From: Lactobacillaceae bacterium
GTDB taxonomy: Bacteria > Bacillota > Bacilli > Lactobacillales > Lactobacillaceae
Length of the DNA: 64,000 nt
Reading direction: 5' to 3'
Assembly (NCBI GenBank): GCA_031289015.1
Contig: JAITQG010000048.1
Coordinates: 19,298 to 83,297, forward strand
In this document: positions 45,396 to 54,476 of the stretch, piece after piece
Layout of the letters: every line of letters starts with the position of its first letter
Numbering within the stretch: position 1 is the first letter of the stretch
Position numbers and translations under genes: made by a program
Notes under the pieces: generated by a model
What the model was told of the DNA's origin: nothing
The model's input: the letters and a program-made list of their open reading frames with translations, nothing else
Database searches by the model: none

Positions 45396-46586
45396 TTAAC
45401 TATTAACCCGCGTCAACCGCCGTGACAACAGATACGCCATCACCGCCACCAACTCCAAGCCCAAGATCAACAAAGCCATGGGCGCATACGATGTGGCACC
45501 AAAAATCCCCACCACTGGTGAAATCACACCACCAACGGCGTAGCGCATCACGCCCAACAGCGCTGAAGCCGCCCCGGGATTGGCGCGTTGCTTGGCCATG
45601 GCCAGTGAAGTCGTCATCCCCCCGTTGCCACCAATCGAAGCGACCACCAGGAACAACGGTGGCAAGAACAGCCACAAGTTTTTGGGCAACAACAAGGTCA
45701 ACACCAAGCCCACCGCCCCTAAACTAGCCATCCCCACAAACACGCCCAAGGAATTTTGCTCGCCATATTTGGCAGCCAAGCGCCCTGACACCATCGTCAT
45801 CAGCGCAATCCCCGCCCCGTTGATCGCATACACAATTCCAAATTGCGCCGTGCTCAAGCCAAAGATGCGTTCCAATACGAAGGCTGACCCGGCGATATAT
45901 GAAAACAACGCCGCCATGGTCGCAGTTTGAACCACCATGTATAACATGAATTCGCGTTGTTTAAACAAGTGCAAGTACGCTTTAACGGCATTGGCTTTGT
46001 TGGCTTGGCGTGCATCCATTGTCCGCGTCTCTGGCAACAGGAAACTCGAGAAGAACAACACCACGCCAAGCCCGGCTAATATCCAAAAATTCATCTGCCA
46101 ATCTGCATAAATCATCACCACGCCACCCAGCATCGGCGCTAAGACTGGGAAAATCCCATTAATAGTCTGATTGATTGTGACGTTTTTGGTCAGCTCGCGC
46201 CCCGCAAATACGTCTGTAATCATCGCTAGTGACAAAACAATCCCCGCTGAGCCCGCGATCCCTTGGAAGAACCGATAAAAAATCATCACGTGGATATCCA
46301 TGGTTTGCGTGATGAGGGCTGAGGTGATCGCAAACAAAAGTACAGTCGCGGTGATAATTTTCTTACGCCCGATGCGATCCGACAATGGTCCCAGCACCGC
46401 TTGTCCGACTGCTAAGCCCAACAGTGTGGCCGTCATGGTCAGTTGCGCCATTGAGGCCGACGTATGCATTTCGCGTTGAATATGTGGTAAGCCGGGTAAA
46501 TACAAATCCATCGCTAATGGCCCAAATGCGCTCAATACGCCCAGGACAATCCGATGGAAGCCAGTTAATTTAATTTCGTGTTTCAC
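45396..46586 (-). CDS. Bcr/CflA-family multidrug efflux MFS transporter
   Basis: The 396-residue protein has twelve hydrophobic segments. Family blocks are AFGPLAMDLYLPGLP near the N-terminus, GPLSDRIGRKK in the loop after segment 2, and LLPET after segment 6. Such transporters export drugs or dipeptides with protons; the substrate here is unknown. It overlaps nothing and follows mgtE by 22 bases, so may share its transcript. Confidence 0.88.
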   Translation of the reverse strand: MKHEIKLTGFHRIVLGVLSAFGPLAMDLYLPGLPHIQREMHTSASMAQLTMTATLLGLAVGQAVLGPLSDRIGRKKIITATVLLFAITSALITQTMDIHVMIFYRFFQGIAGSAGIVLSLAMITDVFAGRELTKNVTINQTINGIFPVLAPMLGGVVMIYADWQMNFWILAGLGVVLFFSSFLLPETRTMDARQANKANAVKAYLHLFKQREFMLYMVVQTATMAALFSYIAGSAFVLERIFGLSTAQFGIVYAINGAGIALMTMVSGRLAAKYGEQNSLGVFVGMASLGAVGLVLTLLLPKNLWLFLPPLFLVVASIGGNGGMTTSLAMAKQRANPGAASALLGVMRYAVGGVISPVVGIFGATSYAPMALLILGLELVAVMAYLLSRRLTRVNS

Positions 46587-46608
46587 AAATCTTCCCCTTG
46601 CCTAACAA

Positions 46609-47976
46609 TTACAGGCCTGCAAAATGGTGCAAAAAGAACCCGGCGACGTTGAAATAAATGATGACCGACGTTAAATCGCTCAACGTCGAAATGAAGGGAC
46701 CTGACGCCACGGCTGGGTCGACTTTGAGCGCATTCATCAACAATGGGATAAATGCACCGGCTAAATTGGCGACCAAAATTGCCACCGCCATCGCCAAACC
46801 GACAGCCACGCCTAACAACAGGTTGGCCTTCCACAACAAAATTACCAAAAAGATGGTCGAGCCGGCCGTGACCCCAATCAGGCCACCGATTAACAGCTCG
46901 CCTAACAACATACTACCAAGACCCCGTTGTTCATCCAACGTAATGCGTCGAATCGACACGGCCAAGGATTGCGTCCCCGCATTTCCCGCTGTCCCAGTAA
47001 TCAAACTAATGAACACCGCCAAAATCGAGGCTTGTTGCACCAGACCTTCAAATTGATCAATCACAGTTGCGGTCCCCATCCCCAAAAAGACGAGCGCCAG
47101 CAACCACGGCAAGCGTTTGATAACTGATTTAAACGGACTTTCTTCCAAATCAACCACGTCGACCCCGGCCAAACGTGAGTAATCTTCGGCGCCCTCTTCA
47201 TCAATAACGTCGACGATATCATCGATCATGATGATTCCCAAGATGTGCTCTTTGGCCACAACTGGAATCGCCAAGAAATTATAATCCGCCATGATATGGG
47301 CGACATCTTCTTGGTCATCGTTTGGGCCCACGGTAATCAGGTTGGTATCCATGATATCAGCGACCAGCGCGTCATCGCTCGCCAAAATCATACTCCGCAA
47401 TGACAGGACACCGACTAATTGATTAGTGCCATCGAGCACATAAATATAGGCGATTTGTTCAGATTCAGCGGCGGCCTTTTTAACGATGGCCATCGCTTGA
47501 CTGATTGTAATCGACACCGGCACCGAGACGAATTCGGTGGTCATCAAGGCCCCGGCAGTGTCATCAGCATAATTCATCAAATGGCGCAGTTCGGCCGCAT
47601 CCGCCTTGCCCATGAAGGCCAAATACATCGAGACTTCATCAGCGGGCAGGGTCGTCAAAATATCGACGGCATTGTCGACGTACATCGCGTTGAGCATCTC
47701 AGCCACATAGCGCGGCGCCATTTCTTCGAGCAGATGTTCTAAGTCGACATCTTCAGGGTCCAGCTCATCAAAGACGTTTGACAATTCAGCTGGCGTGACC
47801 CATTCGATAATCTGGTGCCGCAATTGGGTGGGCAACGCGAGGTAAACGACACTTTGATCGTATTCGTGTAATTCAAAAAAGACAGCCCGGAATCCTTGGC
47901 GATCCCCGGTTGTTAAGGCTTGTTGAATACTTTCAGCGTGGTCAACAATTTCAACACGAATATCTTCCAAATCCAT
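46609..47976 (-). CDS. mgtE: Magnesium transporter MgtE
   Basis: The 455-residue channel has an N-terminal domain of superhelical repeats, two CBS domains (MTTEFVSVPVSITISQAM and DIMDTNLITVGPNDD), and a C-terminal membrane part of five helices (SLITGTAGNAGTQSLAVSIRRI with the conserved pore region). It closes as cytoplasmic magnesium rises. It follows rluD by 42 bases, a gap that contains a 9-bp tandem repeat. Confidence 0.95.
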   Translation of the reverse strand: MDLEDIRVEIVDHAESIQQALTTGDRQGFRAVFFELHEYDQSVVYLALPTQLRHQIIEWVTPAELSNVFDELDPEDVDLEHLLEEMAPRYVAEMLNAMYVDNAVDILTTLPADEVSMYLAFMGKADAAELRHLMNYADDTAGALMTTEFVSVPVSITISQAMAIVKKAAAESEQIAYIYVLDGTNQLVGVLSLRSMILASDDALVADIMDTNLITVGPNDDQEDVAHIMADYNFLAIPVVAKEHILGIIMIDDIVDVIDEEGAEDYSRLAGVDVVDLEESPFKSVIKRLPWLLALVFLGMGTATVIDQFEGLVQQASILAVFISLITGTAGNAGTQSLAVSIRRITLDEQRGLGSMLLGELLIGGLIGVTAGSTIFLVILLWKANLLLGVAVGLAMAVAILVANLAGAFIPLLMNALKVDPAVASGPFISTLSDLTSVIIYFNVAGFFLHHFAGL

Positions 47977-47992
47977 CTGACTACCCCTTGCT

Positions 47993-48028
47993 TAATTTAA
48001 TTAATTTAATTAATTTAATTAATTTAAT
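47993..48028 (-). repeat. Four tandem 9-bp units (ATTAAATTA) between rluD and mgtE
   Basis: Four perfect copies of ATTAAATTA lie over the stop codon of rluD and the start of the gap before mgtE. Copy number could vary by slippage and alter the tail of RluD or the spacing to mgtE. Confidence 0.85.
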
Positions 48029-48924
48029 GGTGGTACAAAGCCGTCCATGATATCGAGCATGGCTTGTGGCACGGGCGCTGTATACGCACGTTCGGCCTGG
48101 GCAAATGGGTCAAACCACTGCAACCAATAGGCGTGCAAGGCTTGATTGTCCATCCCCCGATCCAATGGTCCGCCATAAATCCCGTCCCCGACTAGCGGAT
48201 GCCCAATATATTTGAAGTGCACGCGAATCTGATGCGTGCGGCCCGTATGCAATTGCACGCGAACGAGCGTTTGATTGCCAAAGCGCTTCACCACCCAGTA
48301 TTCGGTTTGCGACGCCCGGCCATCTGCACGCACTTCCCGGCGAATGAAATCATCATCCATCCGGCCAATTGGTGCATCGATATAGCCGTAATCGTCCGCC
48401 AAATCACCATCGACAATCGCATAATAGCGCTTATCAACGGCGTGGGCTTTCAATTCTTTATCCAACAAGCCGTGCGCAAACCGATGCTTAGCCAAGAGTG
48501 CCACCCCCGACGTAAAGCGGTCCAAACGCGTCACCACGTGCGGCACCAAATCCTTGGCCCCCGTACTCGTTAGGTAACCTTTGACCCGGTTGACCATCGT
48601 ATGTTCCCGGTCAGCCTTGCCAGGCACCGAGGTTACCCCAGCAGGCTTATTGACTACAAGCCAATTTTCATCTTCAAACAGCACTTCAATTGGCTCATCA
48701 GACACCGCGACGATATCGTTTGATTCCTCAGGGGGCATAATCACGGTAACCCGTTGCCCTTCCTTGATTTCAGCAAGCGTTGTCACTGGCCGGCCGTCGA
48801 GCAACAAAGGCCCACCACCGCTTTTGATAATGCTAAACATGCGATGGGAAACGCCGCGCTCTGCTAAAAACGACTTGATTTTCAAGCCGCCAGCATCTAA
48901 TTTAGTCCAGCTAAAAGTCGCCAT
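48019..48924 (-). CDS. RluD-type pseudouridine synthase (RluA family)
   Basis: The 301-residue protein has an N-terminal S4-like region and the RluA-family catalytic block VTRLDRFTSGVALLAK, with its Asp, and LHTGRTHQIRVHFKYIGHPLVGDGIYG. It modifies uridines in rRNA or tRNA. The relQ-nadK-rluD-mgtE order is common in Lactobacillales and is kept here. It starts one base before the end of nadK. Confidence 0.92.
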   Translation of the reverse strand: MATFSWTKLDAGGLKIKSFLAERGVSHRMFSIIKSGGGPLLLDGRPVTTLAEIKEGQRVTVIMPPEESNDIVAVSDEPIEVLFEDENWLVVNKPAGVTSVPGKADREHTMVNRVKGYLTSTGAKDLVPHVVTRLDRFTSGVALLAKHRFAHGLLDKELKAHAVDKRYYAIVDGDLADDYGYIDAPIGRMDDDFIRREVRADGRASQTEYWVVKRFGNQTLVRVQLHTGRTHQIRVHFKYIGHPLVGDGIYGGPLDRGMDNQALHAYWLQWFDPFAQAERAYTAPVPQAMLDIMDGFVPPLN

Positions 48925-49734
48925 CTATTCAACCTCATCCCCAATGAAACTATTGTGTACACGATGCCAGAATGGCGTGTGCCGATATTCAGCAAACGCA
49001 ATGGTCGCCTTAGCCACGCGGAATTCCACCCACGCGATTTCTTTGGTCATAATATTCAAATGATCATAAGACAAAGTAACCGGCGCATCCGATTGAATGG
49101 CCCCGATCCGAATGACTTGATTAGGCCCCACCACTAAGGGCGAGCCCAACGTCCGAAAGACGCGGTTATTAATCGACGCAATTTCCGACAATTGAATCGA
49201 CTCGAGACTCGGATGCAAAACCGCCCCACCGTTCGCCTTATTGTAGGCTGTCGAACCAGTTGGCGTGGCCGCTGTAAGTCCATCACCTCGAAAACGTTCG
49301 AAGCGCTCACCGTCAATAAATACATCAGCAACCAACGTTCCCTGAGGACGCTTAATCGCCGCTTCATTGACTGCCAGCACCTTTTCTTCAGCGCCGGTCT
49401 TATAGCGCACCGTCATCTCCAACAATGGGTACTTAACCGTGCGTCCCTCATCAGCCAGCAACGATTCGACCAAAGCTTCCAATTCAAAGTGTTGCCAATC
49501 CGCATAAAAACCCAGGTGCCCCGTGTGCACCCCGACAAAGCGCACTTCATCAGCGAATTCAGCATAATGATGAAAAGCCGACAACAGCGTGCCATCCCCA
49601 CCGACGGAAATCACGACTTCGGGGTGTTTCACATCAATTTGCACTGTGTCGCTGTGTTGTTGCAACAAATATTCCAATTCCTTGGCAACGGCGACAGTAT
49701 GTTCAACATCGTTTTTATAAATTGCTACCTTCAT
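48925..49734 (-). CDS. nadK: NAD kinase
   Basis: The 269-residue protein phosphorylates NAD to NADP. It has the signature GGDGTLLSAFH near residue 45, LAVNEAAIKR and the TAATPTGSTAYNKANGG block. It follows relQ by 35 bases on the same strand. Confidence 0.96.
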   Translation of the reverse strand: MKVAIYKNDVEHTVAVAKELEYLLQQHSDTVQIDVKHPEVVISVGGDGTLLSAFHHYAEFADEVRFVGVHTGHLGFYADWQHFELEALVESLLADEGRTVKYPLLEMTVRYKTGAEEKVLAVNEAAIKRPQGTLVADVFIDGERFERFRGDGLTAATPTGSTAYNKANGGAVLHPSLESIQLSEIASINNRVFRTLGSPLVVGPNQVIRIGAIQSDAPVTLSYDHLNIMTKEIAWVEFRVAKATIAFAEYRHTPFWHRVHNSFIGDEVE

Positions 49735-49769
49735 CTGCTCATCCTTTATTATGAAACAAAGTCACTTGG

Positions 49770-50363
49770 CTACAAATCTTGAATCTCTTTATGCATATCT
49801 TGGAATAAATCATCAACTTGGAAGGTCAGTTCAGCGACTTTGCGCAATTTAGCTTCCATATCCGTTGGCATTTCCAAATTATATTTATAATTAATGGCAT
49901 GTTCGATCGTCGCCCACACGTTCATTTGTAGCGTGCGCACTTGGATTTCCACGATTAATGGTTTCACTCCATCGATTGTTTGCAATGGATATTCAATCAC
50001 GATATGGTACGAGCGATAGCCAGATGGCTTGGGATTCGTGACATAATCACGTTCTTCTAGGATGACCATGTCTTTGCGTTCGCGTAATAAGTTTACGACG
50101 CGATAAATATCGTCGACGTATTGCGTCATAATGCGCAAGCCGCCGATGTCTTGCATATCTTGGGCCAAGCGATCCATCGCGACGTGGCGTCGGACGGCTT
50201 TTTCCTCGATGGCTGGAATAGTTTTAACCCGGCCGGTTACGAATTCGATGGGGTTTTCTTTCCCTGAATGTGCGAACTCGGCGCGCATGGCTCTTAATTT
50301 TACTTTTAATTCTGCGACAGCTTGTTCGTATGGTTGTAAAAATTTTGTCCAATTTTCCATCAT
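49770..50363 (-). CDS. relQ: Small alarmone synthetase RelQ
   Basis: The 197-residue protein has only the synthetase domain (DIGGLRIMTQYVDDIYRV, PSGYRSYHIV, VEIQVRTLQMNVWATIEH) and no hydrolase or regulatory domains. It makes (p)ppGpp from GTP/GDP and ATP. It opens the relQ-nadK-rluD-mgtE run. A TG-extended TAAACT box on the minus strand near 50396 is a likely promoter; the long palindromic element A begins about 80 bases further upstream. Confidence 0.93.
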   Translation of the reverse strand: MMENWTKFLQPYEQAVAELKVKLRAMRAEFAHSGKENPIEFVTGRVKTIPAIEEKAVRRHVAMDRLAQDMQDIGGLRIMTQYVDDIYRVVNLLRERKDMVILEERDYVTNPKPSGYRSYHIVIEYPLQTIDGVKPLIVEIQVRTLQMNVWATIEHAINYKYNLEMPTDMEAKLRKVAELTFQVDDLFQDMHKEIQDL

Positions 50364-50480
50364 ATCTGCCCCCTTTTAAAAAATACTCACCCTTTAGTTT
50401 ACCATATTTCGGGTAGGGCTTTCTTGTTTATCTTTTGTTTGGGTTGGTGCTTCTATAGTCCTTTGATAGTTAGGTGCTTA

Positions 50481-50760
50481 GCCACTTTCAGTGGCTAGGG
50501 ATTTTGGGTTGGTACTGGGAGGGGCTCCGCTTGGGTGGCATAGAAGTGGGCAAGCCCGTGTGTCTCGACACACGGGCGCATATCGAAACCACCTCTGAAA
50601 GATTGGGTGTTTCGATAAACGGTCCTGCTAGTGCTCCTACCTCGCTGATTCCACTACTATGCCACCCAAGCTCCGCCCCTCCCAACACCAACCCAAAATC
50701 CCGGCTTTCCAGTCGCTTTAGCTCCTTCCTAGCCCTAGAACTTCTGCTCTATTACTTCTC
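50481..50760 (+). repeat. Long modular palindromic element A
   Basis: A 52-bp left arm (50498-50549) and right arm (50651-50702) are complementary except for three small mismatched spots. One is a TCC/TCC mismatch inside GCTCCGC, which appears in the same direction in both arms. A small outer hairpin GCCAC-TTTCA-GTGGC lies at the left, and a conserved right flank contains CAGTCGCTTTAGCTCCTT. Between the arms lie a hairpin CCCGTGTGT-CTCG-ACACACGGG and a second, TATCGAAAC ... GTTTCGATA. There is no coding sequence. It is in plus orientation, tail-to-tail with element B. Confidence 0.8.
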
Positions 50761-50880
50761 TTGTTGTCTGGTTATAAATCATGACCAATAACTCTATTTT
50801 TGTGTTCTAAACCCGATAATGCAGCTATTAGCAACCAATTTATCTTGTCAGAAATCCATGAGTGAAGCTTTAGTAACCGT

Positions 50881-51111
50881 AAGGAGCTAAAGCGACTGGA
50901 GGTTGGGATTTAGGTTTCTGGGGGAAAGGGCGGAGCATTGGTGCAATAGTGGTGGATTCAGCGAGGTAGCGGCACCAACGCGGTCTTAGGGAGTTGGTTT
51001 TGCGCTTGCGCAAGGCCGAATCCCTTAGACTAGTGGGACCGTGTCGCCCACCTCTATTGCACCAATGCGGAGCCCTTTCCCCCAGAAACCTAAATCCCGT
51101 GGCCCACAGGG
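50881..51111 (-). repeat. Long modular palindromic element B
   Basis: The arms lie at 50905-50954 and 51047-51098 and are complementary over about 50 bp, apart from a GGA/GGA mismatch inside GCGGAGC and one single mismatch near the inner end. The arm sequence differs from that of element A, yet the mismatch positions match. The inside holds a different set of modules: GACACGGTCCCACTAG, then a hairpin around CTAAGGGATTCGG and CCAACTCCCTAAGA, then TTGGTGCCGCTACCTCGCTGA. It is on the minus strand with its conserved flank facing that of A. Confidence 0.8.
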
Positions 51112-51165
51112 ACACAATCACCCCCGCACAAAAAAAGAACCGAGCAACCTCGATCCCTAAAAAAC

Positions 51166-51714
51166 TCACCCCTGCAAAATCGAATCGATCAAAACAGGTT
51201 CATTAGAAAATTCATCATACCGAACAGCCGGCCCATCACTAGCTGTATCATAGACCACAGTAGCCGGCAAAGTCGTAATTTGCATTTCACGTGCCAAATG
51301 TTGATCAGCCTGGAAAGCACGCATCAAATCAGCCGTCTCCCGCTCTTCAAGGAACGTGGGATAATCCAATCCAACCGCCTGTACAGCCGCCTGCACCAAT
51401 TCAGCAGTGTAAGCCTTAGCCCCTAAGATCCGCGCTTGCAAAGCTAACATAAACGCCTGTGCAAGTTTATTTCCCTGCAATTGTGCAGCTTTGAAATCTA
51501 ACGCCATTTGATAACTAATTTCAGCGCACAGTGAGCGCGAAATCCCCAGCATCGCTAATTCTCGGGCAATATCCTTAGTAACTTGCAAATTATGCACAGG
51601 AATCGTGCGTACAACGACTTCAGCATGCGCCCCCGCGACTTGTGCTTGCAACCGTTGTGCTGCCTGATAACTCTTATCCGATAATGGTGTAATGAAGTGA
51701 TAAACTTCAATCAT
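51166..51714 (-). CDS. spxH: DsbA-family protein, SpxH (YjbH)-like adaptor
   Basis: The 182-residue protein has a thioredoxin-like fold pattern typical of SpxH/YjbH, the adaptor that hands the stress regulator Spx to ClpXP. Features are MIEVYHFITPLSDKSYQAAQ at the N-terminus and LPATVVYDTASDG near residue 140. The CxxC site of disulfide enzymes is absent (PLSDKSY), as may be expected for an adaptor. Position upstream of relQ-nadK-rluD supports the name. A weak ribosome site makes the start uncertain. Confidence 0.75.
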   Translation of the reverse strand: MIEVYHFITPLSDKSYQAAQRLQAQVAGAHAEVVVRTIPVHNLQVTKDIARELAMLGISRSLCAEISYQMALDFKAAQLQGNKLAQAFMLALQARILGAKAYTAELVQAAVQAVGLDYPTFLEERETADLMRAFQADQHLAREMQITTLPATVVYDTASDGPAVRYDEFSNEPVLIDSILQG

Positions 51715-51841
51715 GACCAAACCCCAACTCTCTAAAAATTCAACTTCTTCATTCAATATTCATAACTATACTGCTTTTTTATGGAGTCGTCTAATAATAT
51801 GCTTACATTTCTTTTTGATTACAAAATTCGTGGGTAAATAA

Positions 51842-51869
51842 AAAAATGACGAACTTAATCGTCATTTTT
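51842..51869 (-). terminator. Terminator of the DUF285 surface protein gene
   Basis: Stem AAAAATGACGA / TCGTCATTTTT on the minus strand is followed by TTATTTAC. Confidence 0.9.
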
Positions 51870-51878
51870 GTGCGTTGT

Positions 51879-53156
51879 TCATTCTGAATCAGCGGTTTGA
51901 ATCGTGAACGTCACGGTATCCATATATGCACCCGCATACTTAAACTTGTGCGTATTATCAGTCAAAGAAGCAGAATTTGTTTTGACTGTTGCCGGTGCTT
52001 CTACGTCAGCTTCAATCACAAGATCATCCCCGTTCTTAAAATTCACACCACCTTCTGCAGTAAAGTCGTACTCGGCACCGGTTGCATCACCGGTTGTGGT
52101 CAAATGCCATTGATTGTTGCCACCTGATGTTGCCGAAATGTGAATAAAGCGTTCCTCATACGGCACTTTGGGATATGCACTCAAAGTAACATTGCCAGTA
52201 CCCGCCACTGTTGCACTTGGAATCGTGATTGTGGCTGGAATCGTGATTGTGTAGCTTGGTTGCACGACATATTCAACTGTCGTATTTCCTAAATCACCTT
52301 GCCATACATATGTATCGGTATTTCCTAAGGTATGGGCCGTCTTAATTTCATCAGCAGTGTACTCATAATCTCCCGTTGGATTTAAATCTGATCCACCAAT
52401 TTTGTGCAACCACTTTGTCGAGTTTACTTTTAAATTATGATTGAATACCGTATCAACGATTGGATTTGCCAGCGCAATATCAAAGTCGCGTAAATCAACT
52501 TTGGGTCCAAGCGTTAATTTCCACATTGCCGATGTTCCGTAAAACAAACCTGTAAAAGTCTTGTTGTCGTTTATCTCAAATGTTCTTAAATCTAATGTTT
52601 GTAAGCTGCTACATGCTTCAAACATTTCATTCATAATTTCAACAGCAGATGTATCAAACGAGCTCACATCTAACGCAATTAACTTGGTGCATGCAGCAAA
52701 CATGAATGCCATCTCTTCAACATTTTGGGTATCAAACGAACTTAAATCTAACTTAGATAAACTGGTGCATCCAGCAAACATCTGATTCATTTGTTTGACA
52801 TTTGAGGTATCAAAATTGGCCATGCCTTTCATCTGCTTTAAATTAATAAGTCCTTGAAATAAATTGCTAGAATCTACTGGTGCAATGACCTTATTGGAAC
52901 TTTTTGATTCGGTCACAAAAACAATTGTCTCCGCTTGATTGGCAGCCACTTTATCCCTATAATCAGTTGGAAAATCACCAGGTCCGAATGTTAGTGTTTT
53001 TGTAGTTGAATCATATGTCAAACTGCTTTCAGCGGCACTAGCTACTGTCGGACCACCAGCAAAAGACAAATTTGTAAATAGTGTGATTGCCCCCACCACG
53101 GTCACAACTAAAATTAGACTACGTATTAGGCGCTGGCTTAATGTATGTATTTTCAT
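51879..53156 (-). CDS. BspA-like surface protein with DUF285 repeats
   Basis: The 425-residue protein has a signal peptide (cut near residue 42, after SAAES) and DUF285 leucine-rich-like repeats around residues 105-205: FDTSNVKQMNQMFAGCTSLSKLDLSSF, cut across, then two more copies of the MF..C pattern. After that comes a beta-sandwich ending AGAYMDTVTFTIQTADSE. No LPXTG anchor or WxL motif is visible, so retention at the surface is unclear. Proteins of this group mediate binding or adhesion. AAGGATGG precedes the ATG. Confidence 0.85.
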   Translation of the reverse strand: MKIHTLSQRLIRSLILVVTVVGAITLFTNLSFAGGPTVASAAESSLTYDSTTKTLTFGPGDFPTDYRDKVAANQAETIVFVTESKSSNKVIAPVDSSNLFQGLINLKQMKGMANFDTSNVKQMNQMFAGCTSLSKLDLSSFDTQNVEEMAFMFAACTKLIALDVSSFDTSAVEIMNEMFEACSSLQTLDLRTFEINDNKTFTGLFYGTSAMWKLTLGPKVDLRDFDIALANPIVDTVFNHNLKVNSTKWLHKIGGSDLNPTGDYEYTADEIKTAHTLGNTDTYVWQGDLGNTTVEYVVQPSYTITIPATITIPSATVAGTGNVTLSAYPKVPYEERFIHISATSGGNNQWHLTTTGDATGAEYDFTAEGGVNFKNGDDLVIEADVEAPATVKTNSASLTDNTHKFKYAGAYMDTVTFTIQTADSE

Positions 53157-53290
53157 GACAATCCATCCTTAATATGTACTTACCTATATTTTAAAATTTA
53201 TATTTGTAGTGATACCTTCTAAATGCTGGACATTTTACGGCAGTTTTTGTGAGTTTATGTGCAATGTGCGTTTTTGTGGAATTGTTCCAT

Positions 53291-53321
53291 AAAAAAAGGC
53301 AACCCGTGGTCACCTTTTCAA
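53291..53321 (-). terminator. Terminator of the HAD-murI-rdgB-phosphoesterase operon
   Basis: Stem AAAGGTGACC / GGTTGCCTTT (with two G-T pairs) and a 3-base loop is followed on the minus strand by TTTTATGG. Confidence 0.75.
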
Positions 53322-53339
53322 TAGTCATTCATGTTTGTG

Positions 53340-53858
53340 TTAATGCTCAAATGTCGCGCGCAAACCTTCGACCGGCTTTAAATCACGGGTATAAAACTGC
53401 ACCGTGTAGCCGGCGGGAGTCACTGACAAAATCGCATATGTGCCGCCTAAATGGGCATAGCGTCCCTTGGGTAATGAAATCGAACCTGGATTGAGATATA
53501 GTTGGTCATCAATCATTTCCGCACCTAATTTATGCGTATGACCGGATGTCACCACGTTGACGCCTTTTTGCGTCGCCGTTTGTCGGAGCCGGTTTAAATT
53601 TAATTCGGTTTGATAGAGGTGCCCGTGGGTTTGGAAAATCGTCACGTCATCATCACGATAATCTCGATCATCTGGGAACATCGTATCAAAATCCATATTT
53701 CCAATAACTGGCAAATAATCATTAAATAATTCATCTGAGCGTTCTAATTCGGAATCGCCATTGTAAAACATCGCCCGGACTTTACCGCGGTAAGCATCCC
53801 GGATTTTAACCAATATTTCACGATCCCCATGCGCATCAGAAACAAATAAGTAATCCAT
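53340..53858 (-). CDS. Metallophosphoesterase, YfcE/MJ0936 family
   Basis: The 172-residue enzyme has the calcineurin-like metal motifs FVSDAHGDREIL (DxH), YNGDSE (GD), GNMD, THGH and SGHTHKLG. Such proteins split phosphodiesters of unknown natural substrate. It ends the murI operon and starts after AAGGAAG at 53858, before which the rdgB stop overlaps the longer frame. Confidence 0.88.
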   Translation of the reverse strand: MDYLFVSDAHGDREILVKIRDAYRGKVRAMFYNGDSELERSDELFNDYLPVIGNMDFDTMFPDDRDYRDDDVTIFQTHGHLYQTELNLNRLRQTATQKGVNVVTSGHTHKLGAEMIDDQLYLNPGSISLPKGRYAHLGGTYAILSVTPAGYTVQFYTRDLKPVEGLRATFEH

Positions 53859-53878
53859 GTTCGTCTTCCTTTCTATCG

Positions 53879-54472
53879 TTAGTTCCACCAGGCATCAAAT
53901 TGAGCCATAAACGCGCGTAAGGCTTGGCCGCGATGCGAGATTTCATTTTTTTCTTCCGTCGTCATCTCCGCCGTCCGTTTATTATATGGTGGATAAAAGA
54001 ATAGCGGATCATACCCAAAGCCATTTTCACCCTTTAAATCACGCATGATTAAGCCATCGACCTGCCCGGTGGTGACGAGCTTTTCACCGGTGGGCTTCAA
54101 TGCGACAATCACCGTGTGAAAAGCTGCTTGGCGTTGGTCATCAGGGACGTCTATCATTTTAGCGAGCACCTTAGCATTATTAGCTGCATCGTCATGATCT
54201 GCTGCATAACGGGCTGACAACACGCCTGGTTCGTCATTTAAGGCGCTAATCGTCAAGCCGGAATCTTCGGCCACGACCGGTAAATTAAACGCCTTGGCAA
54301 TCGTTTCGGCCTTGATCGTTGCATTTTCTAAAAAGGTTGTCCCGTTTTCAATGATTGGTGGCACGTTTTGCAATTCGGCCAAGGTCACAACGTCAATGCC
54401 GAGCGGGTCCAAAAACTTTTTGAATTCGCGGACCTTACCAGCATTATTCGTGGCAAAAATTAATTTAGGCAT
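53879..54472 (-). CDS. rdgB: XTP/dITP diphosphatase (RdgB/HAM1)
   Basis: The 197-residue enzyme removes pyrophosphate from inosine and xanthosine triphosphates to keep them out of DNA. The motif FATNNAGKVREF near residue 6, the AEDSGLTISALNDEPGVLSARYA block and SHRGQALRAF are typical. AAGGAT precedes the ATG at 54472, four bases after the murI stop. Confidence 0.95.
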   Translation of the reverse strand: MPKLIFATNNAGKVREFKKFLDPLGIDVVTLAELQNVPPIIENGTTFLENATIKAETIAKAFNLPVVAEDSGLTISALNDEPGVLSARYAADHDDAANNAKVLAKMIDVPDDQRQAAFHTVIVALKPTGEKLVTTGQVDGLIMRDLKGENGFGYDPLFFYPPYNKRTAEMTTEEKNEISHRGQALRAFMAQFDAWWN

Positions 54473-54476
54473 TGGC

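Noticed and set aside
50488..51206. Open frames inside palindromic elements A and B
   Set aside because: They are produced by GC-rich stems, begin without ribosome sites, and are not conserved in frame between copies.
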